From positions 62,001 to 126,000 of the forward strand of contig JAUJYZ010000894.1 of the NCBI GenBank assembly GCA_033675265.1: DNA of 64,000 nt, read 5' to 3'. The notes beneath the pieces are model-generated. The model was not told the origin of the DNA, made no database searches, and saw only the letters and a program-made list of their open reading frames with translations. Shown here piece after piece: positions 24,037 to 35,826 of the stretch. This DNA comes from Actinostola sp. cb2023. Its lineage: Eukaryota > Cnidaria > Anthozoa > Actiniaria > Actinostolidae. A program made the position numbers and the translations under genes. How positions within the stretch are numbered: position 1 is the stretch's first letter; the number at the start of each line of letters is the position of its first letter.

Positions 24037-24248
24037 AATTATTCGTCTCGTGCGTAAGCACTCAGGGACCAGCTCAACCCCACGCGCTGAACCACAGGAA
24101 GTCTGTCGCAAACGACATGCATATAATGTATATATTTTTTAGTTTTACCAATAGGCTGGTTGGAATGCCTGTGCAGAATCTAGGAACTCTTTGAGTAATC
24201 TAACAAAATTAATTGCGATTATAATTGTATAACTTATCTATATTTCAG

Positions 24249-27048
24249 GTTCACATCGCTAATAATTCAGAGGTTGCTGACCACTGCAGAGCGTATGCTC
24301 TTAGTTATCCTAATGAAACCGACTATATCACTGTCTGTCATCATGAACACAATATGAAATGCGATAGATGTCGTTTATTCCCTGACGCTCTGACTGAAGT
24401 TGGTGCAGCGTTGGAAGATGTGGAGTGTTCTGCAGAAGAGAGAGAAGACATGGAGTACGTGTTACAAAATTCGTTTAGATGAATTGTAATTTTTCCATTG
24501 TTTCAAATTGTTTCTCTCTCCGGCACGCATAGTTATTGTTCGTTAGTCATAAAGTAATGTAAATTCACATGTGATTATGTAATCGTAGTAGAAGTATAAA
24601 TACGCCCAAGTTGTTTGTGTCAAGTTCGTTCAGTCAGTCAGTCAGAGTCGGTCATACAGTCAGTCAAAGTCGACAGTTATATATCAAGAATCAGTTGAAC
24701 CCATCAACAAGTGAACTCAGTTAAGAATCGGTTGAACTCCTCAACAAATAACGTGAGTCAAGGATCGTCCAGAAGGAAAAGCTTAAAAGTACAAGTGAAG
24801 TACAACAAGTTAAGGGTACAAGTGAAGTAGGGCTTTAAAGTACAAGTGAAGCACACGGCTCAACAGTACAAGTGAAGTACGGCTTAAGAGTACAAGTGAA
24901 GTACGGTTTTAAAGTACAAGTGAAACACACGGCTCAACTTAACAGTACAAGTGAAGTACAAGTTATTTACAAGCTACAAGTACAAGTCTGAAGTATACGA
25001 CGCTTACAGTGAAATACAACTACAAGAAGGCCACAAGAACTGACTACTTTGGACAGCGACCGCAGAACACGTCAACGTAAGACAAACTGTGTAAAAACAA
25101 ACACTTAGTTAGTATCGTATCTTTACTCGTTTAAATTAACTTTAGTATATTTTTCGTTAGTCAATTTTCTTTATTTAATTTCAGTTAACGTTATCAGCGT
25201 AATTAAGTCGCGTAATAAATTATTTGAATGTATATATGCTCCCGGAATTGTTTTGTTTTGTTTTGTATTGTTTCGGACAACGTGGGCCCTGTCATGTGAT
25301 TAATATTGTCACAGTACGTGATCGCACAATCAACACAAGAAATTGAGTCTTGGAAAGCTCATCTGCTAAGATCAATAAACCAAGATGCAGCAAGGCAAGA
25401 CATCCTTCAGAACCTAGACTCTCATTCTGCTCTTCTAGTGCTAGACTGGGCAATGAAATTTTTGCCTCGCAAATTCCGCGAAAGCCAAAGAGACTGGTTC
25501 GGGAAGCGCGGACTTCCCTGGCACATAACCGTGGCGACAAAGAGAAATGATGACGGAGAAATGGAAATGCTTACCTTTGTGCACATCTTTGAATCCTGTA
25601 GTCAGGACAGCACTACTGTTCTTGCTATCATTCACGATGTGTTGCGGCAACTTAGAGCTATTACACCTGAAATACACTCTGTGTTCCTGAGACAAGACAA
25701 TGTAGGGTGTTATCACTCCGCATCAACTTTGCTCTCGTTGCCAATGATAGCCAAAACAAAAGGGATCAACATCCAACGTATTGATTTTTCAGATCCGCAA
25801 GGTGGAAAAGGTGCGTGTGACCGCAATGCGGCTAACATCAAAAATCACATGAGAAGGTATTTAAATTCAGGTAACGATATTGAGACTGCAGAGCAAATGA
25901 AGTCCGCTATAGAGTCATTCGGAGGTATCCCTGGAGTAAGAGTAATGGTGTGTGCCTTGCATCCCACCACGGATGGTGTGACAGCGAAATGGGAAGGTGT
26001 GAGCCACATCAACAACATCGCATATATAAACCAAGGAGTGCGAGTTTGGAGAGCTTATGATACCGGTCCAGAAATGGAGTTGTCATGGAATAAGTTCTGT
26101 CTACCGTCCACAGTACCAATGCTCAACTACACCTCCGACACTACAGACCTCAATACCATTTCATTTGTAACCGTCAAAGCCAGGGTGCAGTCAAAGAAAT
26201 CTCAAGAAACCAATACTCAGGATGACGACGCAACTGAATGCGAAGAAAGTGGCGATTACATAAGCTCAAGCCAGTTGTTCTTTTGTCCAGAACAAGGATG
26301 CATTAAGTCATTTCAGAGGTTCACGTCACTCGAAAAACACTTAGATTGCGACAGCCACACATATATTCTTGAACACGAAACACTTTACGACAAAGCGATG
26401 ACGTTATATGCAACCGAATTTGAAAAAGGCACCAGCAGGAACCCTGAAATACCTGTAGAGCACCACAATGTATCACCATTAGACATTGGCCCTGGACTGC
26501 CAATGGGGTGGGCTCTCAAATCCACTACTGCCAAGAAAAAGAGGTTTACGGATGCGCAGAGAAAGTATCTCGTGGATGTCTTCAATGCAGGAGAACAGTC
26601 AGGTCAAAAAGTCGACCCAGTCAATATTTCAAAAGCGATGAGAATTGCCAGATACAGTGATGGTTCACGTATGTTTGAGAAAGGTGACTTCTTAACGCCA
26701 CAGCAGATTGTAAGCTTTTTCTCCCGCTTAGCGTCAAAGAAAAGGATAGACGTAGCAGCTACAGAAGATGACGGTGATGCTGATATTAACGAACTAGTAA
26801 ACACCGAAAGGGACATCCAAGAATTGTCAAACAAAATAATCGATACTATTGGCGTAAAGCATCCTATTATGTTTGATACGTATAATCTATGTGAACTGGC
26901 AACCCAGAGGAAACTTTCCAAATTTTCTATTAACATGTTGCAAGAAATATGTGCTTCTCTTGAGCTGGATATATTTGGAATCAAGAAAAATCGTAAAAAG
27001 CCCTACATTGATACCCTGGAAAAGCTCGTTAGTAGATGTGGTTGTTAA
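24249..27048 (+). pseudogene. Last transposase exon: zinc finger, RNase H-like core, C2H2, homeodomain-like
   Basis: Bases 24249-24459 encode a CHHEHNMKCDRC metal-binding motif. From 25319 the frame stays open for 576 codons to TAA at 27046-27048. Candidate catalytic acids lie in VLDWAMKFLP (about 25444), RQDNVGCYHS (about 25695) and DFSDPQGGKGACDR (about 25790), a spacing suited to an RNase H-fold transposase. A C2H2 finger (CPEQGC...H...H) follows at about 26284-26358. Then comes a homeodomain-like helix set starting KKKRFTDAQRKYLVDVF near 26530, and a tail with two helical segments. Catalytic assignment is inference from position and conservation-like context. No superfamily name is certain. 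Confidence 0.75.
24460..25313. mobile_element. Solo LTR inserted in the transposase exon
   Basis: It begins TGTTACA and ends TGTCACA, with a 5-bp duplication gtacg at 24455-24459 and 25314-25318. Removing it and one gtacg joins the two frames without a stop. It contains a TATA-like tataaatac near 24595, a cagtcagtcagtcag run, several acaagtgaagtac minisatellite units (24790-24960) and a GT-rich 3' part. No internal retrotransposon genes are present. It could belong to a Gypsy or BEL family. Confidence 0.8.
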
Positions 27049-27068
27049 GGTAACGTCACAATATATAT

Positions 27069-27259
27069 GCAGTCGAACCTCCGGTAAAGCGACCACCCGA
27101 AATGTTAAGCTTTGTGGTCGCTTACGAGAGGCGGTCGCTTATGAGAGGTTCCAACTATAGCGATTTGACTTGGAACTGAACTTTTGGTATTTTGGAAAAC
27201 TAGTCGCTTAGGAGAGGTGGTCGCTTAGGAGAGATGCCGCAACCGGAGGTTCAACAGTA
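27069..27259. mobile_element. MITE with ggtcgctta repeats
   Basis: The ends cagtcgaacctccggt and accggaggttcaacag are inverted. Inside are repeated gtcgctta(c/t)gagagg words. This type is common in marine invertebrates. It lies 20 bp after the transposase stop. Confidence 0.65.
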
Positions 27260-27412
27260 TGGAGGTAGAGTAGTACACTCCCTGTAAGATTTTAAAAGTG
27301 CCACGCCCGTAAAAGTACTTAGTTCTCTTGGGTAGGAAGAAATCCTGTTAAATATCTTTACAGGTTAAAGATATTAGATTATTATAATGTTAGCTAAAAC
27401 ATATCGCATAGC

Positions 27413-27614
27413 GTCGTTTTCGTATGAGTGGGAAACCTACGGCACAGAGTTACGGTCACGGTACGGAATCGAAGAAATTGTATTCAACCAATCACAGCGC
27501 GCAAAGTCATTGCTCAACCAATCAGAATGCTTTGATACGGCATGATGATCGCGCGATACGGTCACTATACGGCATGAACCGTACCGTAGCTACTTCCCAG
27601 TCATTCGAAAACGA
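27413..27614. mobile_element. Short MITE
   Basis: gtcgttttcgtatgagtggg at the left pairs with cccagtcattcgaaaacgac at the right. Internal tacggtcac/tacggcatg words repeat. No ORF of interest. Confidence 0.6.
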
Positions 27615-27674
27615 CTAATTATTATTTTTAAATTAAAAAAAAAAATTGCCATTCCAACTACAACCTTTGTCTAC

Positions 27675-28592
27675 ATTGCGGTCTCTAATTAGTACCCAGG
27701 TGATCGTAGTCCTATTTTCGTCATGGTTTTCATGAACTGAAATGAAGAGAATATGCCAACGAAGTCTAACTTTGGCCAGTACAAATTCATATCAACCAAC
27801 GCCGGACTACATTATTGTGATAATTGCAAGATTGATTACATTCAAGCTACTTACCAGCAAGTTGCATCGGGAGATAACGGATAGTTTCCGCACAGTCATT
27901 TTACGATTAAAGATCCTTATTTTTCCCTATTTGGTTCCTTGGAACTTTTCAGTTGTTTTAGAAACATATTTTCTTGACGAAAGGTTAATAATAAACCGTG
28001 TATGCAAATCAAGTGTACAATATGCAAATCGCTTGATCTCGCCGACGTCAGGTCAGTTTAGGTGAATTTCTCGAAATTTTGAAGCTCTGAAGCATCACGT
28101 AAATGGATTTCCCCAACCAAATTTTAAAGGATCCTAACAGCACATCATCTCAACTTTACAATATCTTGTTTTGGGACAATAATTTTGCGTAGCACATGGT
28201 AAATTTATTTTTTGATTTTACCCTACTTTTATTGTAATAAAATATATGCTTCCGAAATAAATTTAGAAAAATTCGAAACCTTCGATAAAAATCACCGAAA
28301 CTGCACCAAATAAAAGTTAATATATCGCTCAGTCACAGGTAGTTCCATTAGTTCGCTAGATTATATAGATTTGACGTGAGACGCTTTTAAATTTGACATA
28401 AATTATCGACCGGCAAAGGGTCAATTGAGGCGAAAACTATTTTTGTCATTTTTCTCGAAAACAAAGCCATATTTCGCTAAACAAACTATACTGTGGTTTA
28501 AGGCCTACCTATGTCTAAAATATGAGCGAAATCGATTTTTTGACTCTTGCCACATATTTCCGAATATGTCTGATTCTTGCTGACTGTTACTC
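27675..28592. repeat. Right terminal inverted repeat of the 15-kb element
   Basis: Reverse complement of the left arm. It ends tgactgttactc before TTAA. Confidence 0.8.
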
Positions 28593-28646
28593 TTAACATT
28601 TTAATCAGATTTGAATTTAAGGAAAAGTAAAATCAAACAAACGATA

Positions 28647-30072
28647 CTAGCGAACGGATATACGCCATGTGTCCTGCACGTTGTATGGCTGGGGACTAAC
28701 AGAGCTATCATCACAATAAAAACGATATGGGTTAGTCCACCACATAGAACCAAAGCCATGAGCAGGTGATGTTACAATACTGATTGGAAACGATCCCAAA
28801 CGACTCCCTCCATTTGCGGGATAGCGACTCCATTTGTTAACTTGCACTTTTCCCGCGCTATCTTTGCCCCATTTATCACAATTCTGAGCCAGAAATGACG
28901 TGTCTTCGGGAAGTATGTCAAACGAGCCACAAGCGTCAGGGAAAGTAGTCTTGGCAAATGCATCGTCAGTAAAATACCGCACTACTTGCTGGCCAGCGGT
29001 GTTGTTCTTGGTCATGATGTTCACCACTCTACCCACTGATTTCTTATGACAATAGAAATGCATCTGGTGAAATCCCAGTTTGTTGCGGATATCCAACATG
29101 GCGGTTCCTGTAGGCACGACGTTCTGGTCATATTTACGGTAGGCGGAAATGACGCCATATGATTTATAGGACGTAATATTAGGTAACGTCGCACTTTGCA
29201 GGACTGTTCTTTTGATTATCGTCCAGCCACCTGAAACATTGTAATGAATGTTTAGTTCGGTAGCATATCACGCCAACATGGAAATGTATAATACAAATAT
29301 AATTACATGTATTTTATACATAATCGCAGTGTTCTTTCGTGTTTCTGAACCTTTTGTATTTATTACCTCCATCTGTGTTCATATCACAGAAACCTTGAAT
29401 TGTGTTCCCTGTGTTGGGAGGGTCTAACCAATACACGCGTGTCCCTTTAGAATGACTGCTGACCAGTATGTCTAGACATGACTTAGCTGGACGTGCCTTC
29501 GTACCTTTCAATGCTTCTATAATAATAAAAACATAGAATAAATAATAATGTTGATAAAGTAATTCTGACTATGACCATGTGGTACATATCGTGATGACTG
29601 TAGTGGTGGTTATGATTATAGTAGGGATTGTTAGTATAATTGTACTAACAACAGGGACCGGTGCTTCCATATTTGTATGGGTATCTACCGTACGATAGGT
29701 TTGGTTTTTCAGTCTCCCAGCACTAAAACAGGGTAACAAACGACATTGACACTTACTTGGAGTTCTGTTGTCCATGTTTGTCGAGTAAATACTGTTTTGT
29801 CTCTCTTTATAAATCTCTGGTAATGTCTCCTTAGTCTGTGCGTTCAGCTCACATTTCTTTGTTACCATGTGAAAGTTGATGCTCATACAATTTAAGTCGC
29901 TTTCGCATTCCAATAAACAAAGTGCATACGTCATCGTTATCAGCGTTTTGAACTCTGTACCAATCAGAGCAAAGCCTTCTTTTGGGTTACTTGCGATTGG
30001 CGGACAGTGTTGTGGGTATATTTGTTTGATTTGCCAGGCAACAAAAACCACAAACAAATAGTATTGAAAACC
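28647..30072 (-). CDS. PAN/apple plus fibrinogen-like secreted protein, paralogue 1
   Basis: Three exons join in phase on the minus strand: 30072-29757, 29516-29367 and 29230-28647. The first starts after a ttaatttcag acceptor. It encodes a hydrophobic FVVFVAW segment (probable signal peptide, whose first residues come from an unseen exon) and a PAN/apple module with cysteines in CLLEC, CMSI and CEL. The second has the fibrinogen-like opening KSCLDI, YWLDPP and GFCDMNTDGG. The third starts GGWTIIKRT, has CGSF, QNCDKWG and FYCDD, and ends DTWRISVR with TAG at 28647-28649. The layout resembles coral proteins named uncharacterized skeletal organic matrix protein 5-like, probably extracellular adhesion or matrix proteins. 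The start codon exon was not found. Confidence 0.8.
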
Positions 30073-30354
30073 CTGAAATTAAAAACTAAATCAATTGTTT
30101 GTTTGAAATCAATTCCTGGATATTGATACCACAAATACCAAAGTGACCTGTTTGATGCTACAAAATATATAATCTTGAGAAAATTAATGAAGTCAAACTT
30201 TTATTAGTATCCACGAGTCAATTCTGGCTCAAATGTTTAAATCTAATTTACACGAAATTTACAGCGCTAGCGGGTATACGTAATGTATGTATTTGGTGTA
30301 AATTGTGATGATTCCTTGCGAATTTAACTGGCCGTCTTTATAAAAACCTCTCAG

Positions 30355-30772
30355 TCGTTTTCGCATCTAAAATAAATATCTCCCAAACTCTAGCTAATGA
30401 AAGACTATATCAAGGTTAATACTAAAACGGGTTTGGTTTGCTTCAAAATATTTTTATTTTATTTTATTTTATTTTTTGAAATGATTCCGTCTGAGAGCTG
30501 GTCAAGAGGTCAAATTTGCATGCAATTATGCACTTATTTACGGCGCTGTACAAACTTCGTCTCGCATTATCCAGCGAAACTTTTTATATCATGTTGTAGA
30601 TAAATGTATCTAGTTTGTCTAGAGGTATAGCGTTATTCAATCGGTTCAGCCGTTTATGAGAAAATTAGTTGACAATTAACCCCACTAAGATCTAACTGAA
30701 CGGCGGCTCAAAATTACCCAACTTTACTCGATTATTTTGCAAAAGTGGCACCTCGCTGGACTCTCTCATTGA
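30355..30772. repeat. Dispersed repeat, inverted copy at 49622-50030
   Basis: About 410 bp shared in opposite orientation. Words include gtacaaacttcgtctcgca, ggtatagcgttattcaatcg and cgagtaaagttgggtaat. It starts just beyond the region conserved between the two PAN genes. No coding sense. Confidence 0.6.
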
Positions 30773-31270
30773 CATAATCTGATTGAACATTATTTCATTT
30801 ACACAAATCTGTAAAAACCTGTGTACGTTTTGGATATTTCAAAAGTTACGACAATTTCAGTTGGTGCATGTTAGACGATTTACGAATATTAATTAGGTAC
30901 AGAATAGAATAGGTACATCACGCTACATTGACTAAAAAAATTAAACCATAGTGGAAAATGTCAAATCACAACATATACATTACACAGCACAATGCAGATT
31001 AGAACGACACAATAGACAGTGAACAGTATATGATATGCCATGAATACATTACATTAAGTGACTGCTAGCTATATTAAAATTCCAGCCAATTAAGCCAAAG
31101 GGCCTGATCACTCGACCATAGCATGACTGTCTAGCATATGAGTCTAGAACAATATGGGGGAAACTATAATAATAAGATAATAATGGAGCACATTCATTAT
31201 CGATCATTATATCCGGTCGAACAAAACAACGAAGTAGTGCTTCATTGTCTTTGTTTATGGAAGAAGTAGG
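30773..31270. other. Gene-free AT-rich stretch
   Basis: I see no motif, repeat or convincing ORF here. It could hold the missing first exon of the PAN gene but gives no clear signal. Confidence 0.4.
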
Positions 31271-32170
31271 TGGTATCATTGGATTACCTTAACTTCATTA
31301 CTTTGAAATTAGCTTATTTTTATTGATACATATCTCTCTTTGTTTCACGGTTATAATTTCTGCACTCTATATGATAATAATATTGTGTTTGTGCAAGGTC
31401 ACGGCTGGAAAAAAAATAACAAATACACATGATTGATTTGACTAAATTCTGAAATCTGAATATAATTAATAATTAATAAAGTTTGGTGGAATGTTATGCT
31501 GCAATATAATTATTTGTAATAAAGATATATATATCTATCTGTCTAAGATGTTTCACCTTCACCAGAGTCTTGTTTACACACACCATCATTTGATGTCATC
31601 CATTATTGCATAATATTAGCGAACTGAGAAAGTTCATGTAAGAACGAAACTAGTTTTATGCTGAATGTGCGTGAAGTATAGATAACTTTTACTGATACGA
31701 GAATATTATTAATAATTAATTGTGTTGGAATGGAATGGTGTTAGTCTTTCTGAAATTTGGCGTACACCTGTTTTGAGATTTACATCGAAATAGGGTGCTA
31801 GCTCGAATTTGCAGGAGATATCTCAACAAACACAGCAGAAAATAAAGAAGTTAAAATATTAATGTAAGGAGTAATATCGGACGAGAATGAGAACACGAAT
31901 CAAAGTAGAAGTGGAATGAATAATTATTAACCAAGCGACATCAATAAAGAAAAGTTTAAAGTCTACTTACTTTGATGGATTTAAATTTCATCAACATTAT
32001 TTCTTGGTGAAGTTAACATCAAAGTTTCTTTTTTGACAATAATATATTCTCATAACACGACAGTTCTCGACGCACTTGACTTGTGTTTGTGTCTTTGTCA
32101 ACCTGCCCCAATATCGATGAATATGGAACATTTATATGCGAAATAACAATTTGTTTCAATTAACAGAACC
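31270..32170. repeat. Dispersed repeat family, long copy
   Basis: It parallels 47420-48620 with gaps: ttactttgaaattag, ttcatgtaagaacgaaactag, the agaacacgaatcaaagtag module and the 3' cattatttcttggtgaag part. Non-coding. Confidence 0.6.
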
Positions 32171-32189
32171 ATCTTTAATGACATGCACC

Positions 32190-32350
32190 TGGCCCCGGTT
32201 CAACACGAAATGTGAATAGCGCTATCCACCGGATTGGTCCTATCCATCGGATAAAACTGTTGCAGTTATCCAATAAATTGTACCTTTGGATAAGACTCAT
32301 ACGGTGGATAGTGCTATTCATCTTTCGTGGAATAGAGTCAATGTGTAATA
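32190..32350. mobile_element. MITE of the ggatagcgctatcc type
   Basis: The left end cccggttcaacacgaaatg and right end catctttcgtggaatag are partly inverted. The interior has ctatccaccggat and its complement. A related copy is at 54245-54405, and a partial one lies at about 32519-32640. Confidence 0.55.
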
Positions 32351-33430
32351 GTTAATTAAAGTGAACACAAAAGAACAAAATGGAATTATAGTGTAATAAT
32401 GTCTATAATTACATTAATATTTATTTAACGGGTTCAATAAAATCGCTCTATCGCGTATATTAATTCCAATTTGGCCGCACTGTTTTCTTTGTTCTTCCTA
32501 ATGTGATTACCATATTACGCTGGCCCTGCATGCAGGAAAGGTAACTGGATAGCACTCTATCCAACGGATAAATCCTATCCAACGGATAACATTTATTCGG
32601 GATAACTGCATTATTTTTATCCGTTGGATCGTTGGTCATTACCATTTCAATGGAATAAGTATACATATAAACCCTTGCTGGCCACATAAAAACATATTTT
32701 ACTCTGAAACTTGGCATACAAGTAAGTATTCCTGTCCTGACTACAAAAAATATACTTTCAAGGCTTCGGCACCTTTGGTTTCCATAGCAACGGCCCAATG
32801 TTAATTTGGAGTGATTTTCAGCCTTTAACTTTCCAAAGTCAAAATGTATCCATCTTTGAACACGTACTGCAATATCTCTGTAACTCTTTCATCAACAACA
32901 ATCATATCATGTGAAATAACCATCCTTATTCTCTTCCGTTCACAGGTAATTTTGGATTCCGTTGCTATAGCAACCATGCACGCGCATCGCGGGCGCAACA
33001 TACTTGCATAGTGTTAAAAAAATGCCTTATTTTGGTCTATATTTTGGCTTCAATAACTCTGTTGGTAACGCTCAGATTCTAAAGCTGCCAATCACATTTA
33101 CATATTTTATCCAACTGCTATTGAAAAAAACATTTGACGTGATGGCTTATGTGCCTCGTTTCTCGGTAATTGACTCTTACTTGAATTAATTCAAGATACT
33201 TGTAGCCTAAAATTAAATAAGAAAAGAAGGATAGATATAAAAGATGACCGAGGAGTCGATATAATTATAAGAAGGCAAATGCCTTTTTTGACAACATTTA
33301 TTTATTAATATTCCATGGAAGCAACTAACATGGAAGATGGAATATTTAATAAGGCCGACGAAAAGCCGTTCCAAAAAAAATAAAAAAATTGAGAAAATAA
33401 AAAAAATAAAAAAATAAAAAAAGGCCGACG

Positions 33431-33842
33431 AAATGCCGTTCCAATATCGATGCCTCAGACGGATACTTAGGATAAGATGGCAGGGAAAGATGACAAATAA
33501 GAATGTGAGGGAAATAGCAGAGATTGAGAACATCAGCTGTGAAATATGTCATAGGATATGGAATTGGATAGGGCATGTACTCAGGAGAGATGGTGAGAAT
33601 GATTGTATGACAGCATTGGGATATAGGATAGGGCATGTACTCAGGAGAGAAGGTGATAATGATTGTATGACAGCATTGGGATATAGGATAGGGCATGTAC
33701 TCAGGAGAGATGGTGAGAATGATTGTATGACAGCATTGGGATATAGGATAGGGCATGTACTCAGGAGAGATGGCGAGAATGATTGTATGACAGCGTTGGG
33801 ATGGGCACCAGAGGGTTGTAGGGCGAGAGGGAGACCGATACT
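33431..33842 (+). pseudogene. LINE C-terminal fragment with four in-frame 60-bp repeats
   Basis: The frame reads RCLRRILRIRWQGKMTNK, then a unit IGHVLRRDGENDCMTALGYR repeated four times (33571-33810, period exactly 60 bp), then GCRARGRP. This is the conserved C-terminal tail of RTE/craniate-type LINE reverse transcriptases, where IGH-LRR normally occurs once. No reverse transcriptase precedes it. The repeat keeps the frame because 60 is a multiple of three. Confidence 0.65.
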
Positions 33843-33884
33843 ACTGAGACTCTCAAAAATATCCCACATTTGAACCACGGTCAG

Positions 33885-34168
33885 AAAGTGTGACCAAGGA
33901 GCAATTTTTCCGGACACTGAACATATATGTCGTCCCGTACGGGGAACTGGGAGTTCAACGATACGACACCAATATGAGACCTTCCCGTATAAAGAATACT
34001 AATGAGGATGAGACTTTATATAAAGTTTCATCCTCATTAGTATTCGTTATATGTGTGACCAAGGAGCAATCATTATGTCGTCCGGTACAGGGAACAGGGA
34101 GGTCAATGATTCGACACCAATATGAGACTTTCCCTTATTAGTATTCTTTATATAAAGAATACTAATAA
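33885..34168. repeat. Tandem pair of hairpin-bearing repeats
   Basis: gtgaccaaggagcaat...gacaccaatatgaga occurs at 33890-33978 and 34056-34125. Each is followed by a palindrome around aagaatactaat (about 33995-34046 and 34133-34167). Confidence 0.6.
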
Positions 34169-34169
34169 G

Positions 34170-35090
34170 CAGTGCATTACCGGCCGAAGGTACATGCACG
34201 TGATGGATTTCGTCCTTCTGATTGGACGAATTGCTGATTAATTATGCATGAGTTTTGAAGCATTTTATAATCCCACCTTGAATATTCATATTTTATTCGT
34301 TTTCTGTGACCAAGCGATTGATATACGTGTTTCAAAATAGGCAAACCAACTGCATATCCATCGAAATGAGTAATACATTAAATATCATCTACATGGATCG
34401 ATGTATTTTGCTTTCTTTTAATTTGTTAACTTGTTTTGTTTTTCGATCCCCTATTCCTTTCGCGACACCAATTAAGCAGGATCAATAAACTATACAATTA
34501 GTTGCCAGTTTCAGTGAGTACATCTCTCAGTACTTTGCTTATATCTATCTGAGGGTTTAAACGAGGGTGCTAAGGACTTACTATAATATACCAAATCTTC
34601 TGTGCATATTGCTGAGGGCATTTCAGGATAAAGTAAATGTATTCTACTCTGACTAACTAGGTAGGTACAGCCTGCCCTATGTCACCTGTGCTCCGGCGAA
34701 ACTCTACTTTGACAATACATTTCTCCGTGCTTCATCAACTAACGTTTATCACTCCCGCAAATAAAGATCAAGATAATTCAGTCTCCCCTCAATTTTCTAC
34801 AGCTGGTGTTCATTATTGTGTTTGCGTGTGGAAACAAAATGCATGAAGTTCATCATCGAGAACGAAAACATATTAATTTGGATATCTCATAATTTAGTTA
34901 ACTGAATTATTTCTTAAACAGTATATTTTACTTCTTATTTTCTTTTGTTCGTTTTGAGTTCGGTACTGACTGAGGAAGTTTACGTTGTGTTATATGTACA
35001 TCATTTATATGTCAGACAACGCAGTTTTCTTATATTTGTCGACAATTAATAAACAACAGTTTCGGTTATCTGTATGACAAGGATGGGAAA
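34170..35090. other. Gene-free stretch
   Basis: No gene, tandem repeat or clear inverted repeat recognised. The 60-codon frame at 34306 has no motif. Confidence 0.4.
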
Positions 35091-35105
35091 AGCTGGGCCC
35101 AATGG

Positions 35106-35826
35106 CATTCTCGTCCCCAGACCCTTCTCAGCTTTCTAACGAAATATCGTAGGCTCTGGTAAGAGACAAAACGGAAGACCCAGATTCTAGGTTGTCAGAT
35201 ATGCTCATGCTCAATATTTTCTAACTTCCGGTGACAGAATTGATCAGCTAGAATTGTCGGACTTCAGCGAAGTACGATGCTCTAGAAACCGACTTTAATA
35301 ATATACATTTCAGTTTAAAAGAAAAACAGATATCAGCGACATACATAGTATGAAGAATTTCGAGTTCATTCTACAGCCCGCAACTCAGTGAAATCAGTTC
35401 AAAATATAATTTTAATCACAATAAATATAAAAGCAAAACTATATTTAGCTAGATCTTCCGACGCTTGCGCTGGATATCTCCTCTACAACCATTCCAATTG
35501 CAAATAAAGCATTTATTCACTCAACGAACAAGAACTTAACAGACTGACCAGTGATCAGACACCGACGGCAAAAAGTGCTTCAGTTTTGAATAATATTAGG
35601 TTCGTGTTTTACCTTTCACATCACTGAAACTCTACAAATATTGATTTAAGCTTAGTATTATTTCCACAGGATACGGCAAATCTTTGATCCATCAAAGCTT
35701 TAAAACGGTTCGTGTCGCTAATTATGCATGAATTATTTCGACCAATCAAATTGAGGCTTGAGACGTCTCTTACCAGAGCCTACGATTTTTCGTTAGAAAG
35801 CTGAGAAGGGTCTGGGGACAGGAATA
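35106..35826. mobile_element. MITE with 10-bp target duplication
   Basis: ggcccaatgg is present at 35096-35105 and 35827-35836. The ends cattctcgtccccagaccc and its near complement carry about 80-bp arms (cttctcagctttctaacgaa, taggctctggtaagagac). A 9-10 bp duplication suggests a Mutator-like origin. No ORF. Confidence 0.7.

Larger units (their letters stand above)
14271..27048 (+). pseudogene. Multi-exon transposase of the 15-kb element, disrupted
   Basis: Coding pieces in order: about 14271-14322 joined to 21301-21692 (one exon split by a TTAA element); 21789-21886; 22821-23854; 24249-24459 joined to 25319-27048 (one exon split by a solo LTR). Introns have GT...AG ends and the phases agree. 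The first part has a cysteine/tryptophan-rich module (MTFPDD, TICPSHRSKLGIGW, RCRVP). The second adds CSTCRQ, so the N-terminus is probably zinc-binding. The third is alpha-helical with no motif I know. The last holds the likely catalytic region. In the third exon the frame changes between 22895 and 23000, so one indel has occurred besides the two insertions. Similar proteins are frequent in cnidarian genomes. The true start codon is not visible. Confidence 0.75.
13242..28592 (+). mobile_element. 15.35-kb TTAA-flanked DNA transposon with ~930-bp inverted repeats
   Basis: TTAA flanks it at 13238-13241 and 28593-28596. The ends are GAGTAACAGTCAGCAAGAAT and its reverse complement. Arms extend to about 14187 on the left and from about 27675 on the right. 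Between them is a plus-strand, multi-exon transposase gene ending at 27048. The element carries a second TTAA transposon in a coding exon, a solo LTR in another, a MITE in an intron (21999-22641) and two MITEs after the gene. TTAA targeting with GAG termini is reported for Sola3 and TTAA alone for piggyBac and Kolobok. I cannot decide between these by eye. It lies 54 bp beyond the stop codon of the minus-strand gene at 28647-30072. Confidence 0.85.

Noticed and set aside
25292..26984. Several minus-strand frames opposite the transposase exon
   Set aside because: They are antisense shadows of the long plus-strand coding frame.
33433..33917. Minus-strand frames with repeated HTIILTISPEYMPYPISQC-like units
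   Set aside because: They are shadows of the plus-strand 60-bp LINE repeat.
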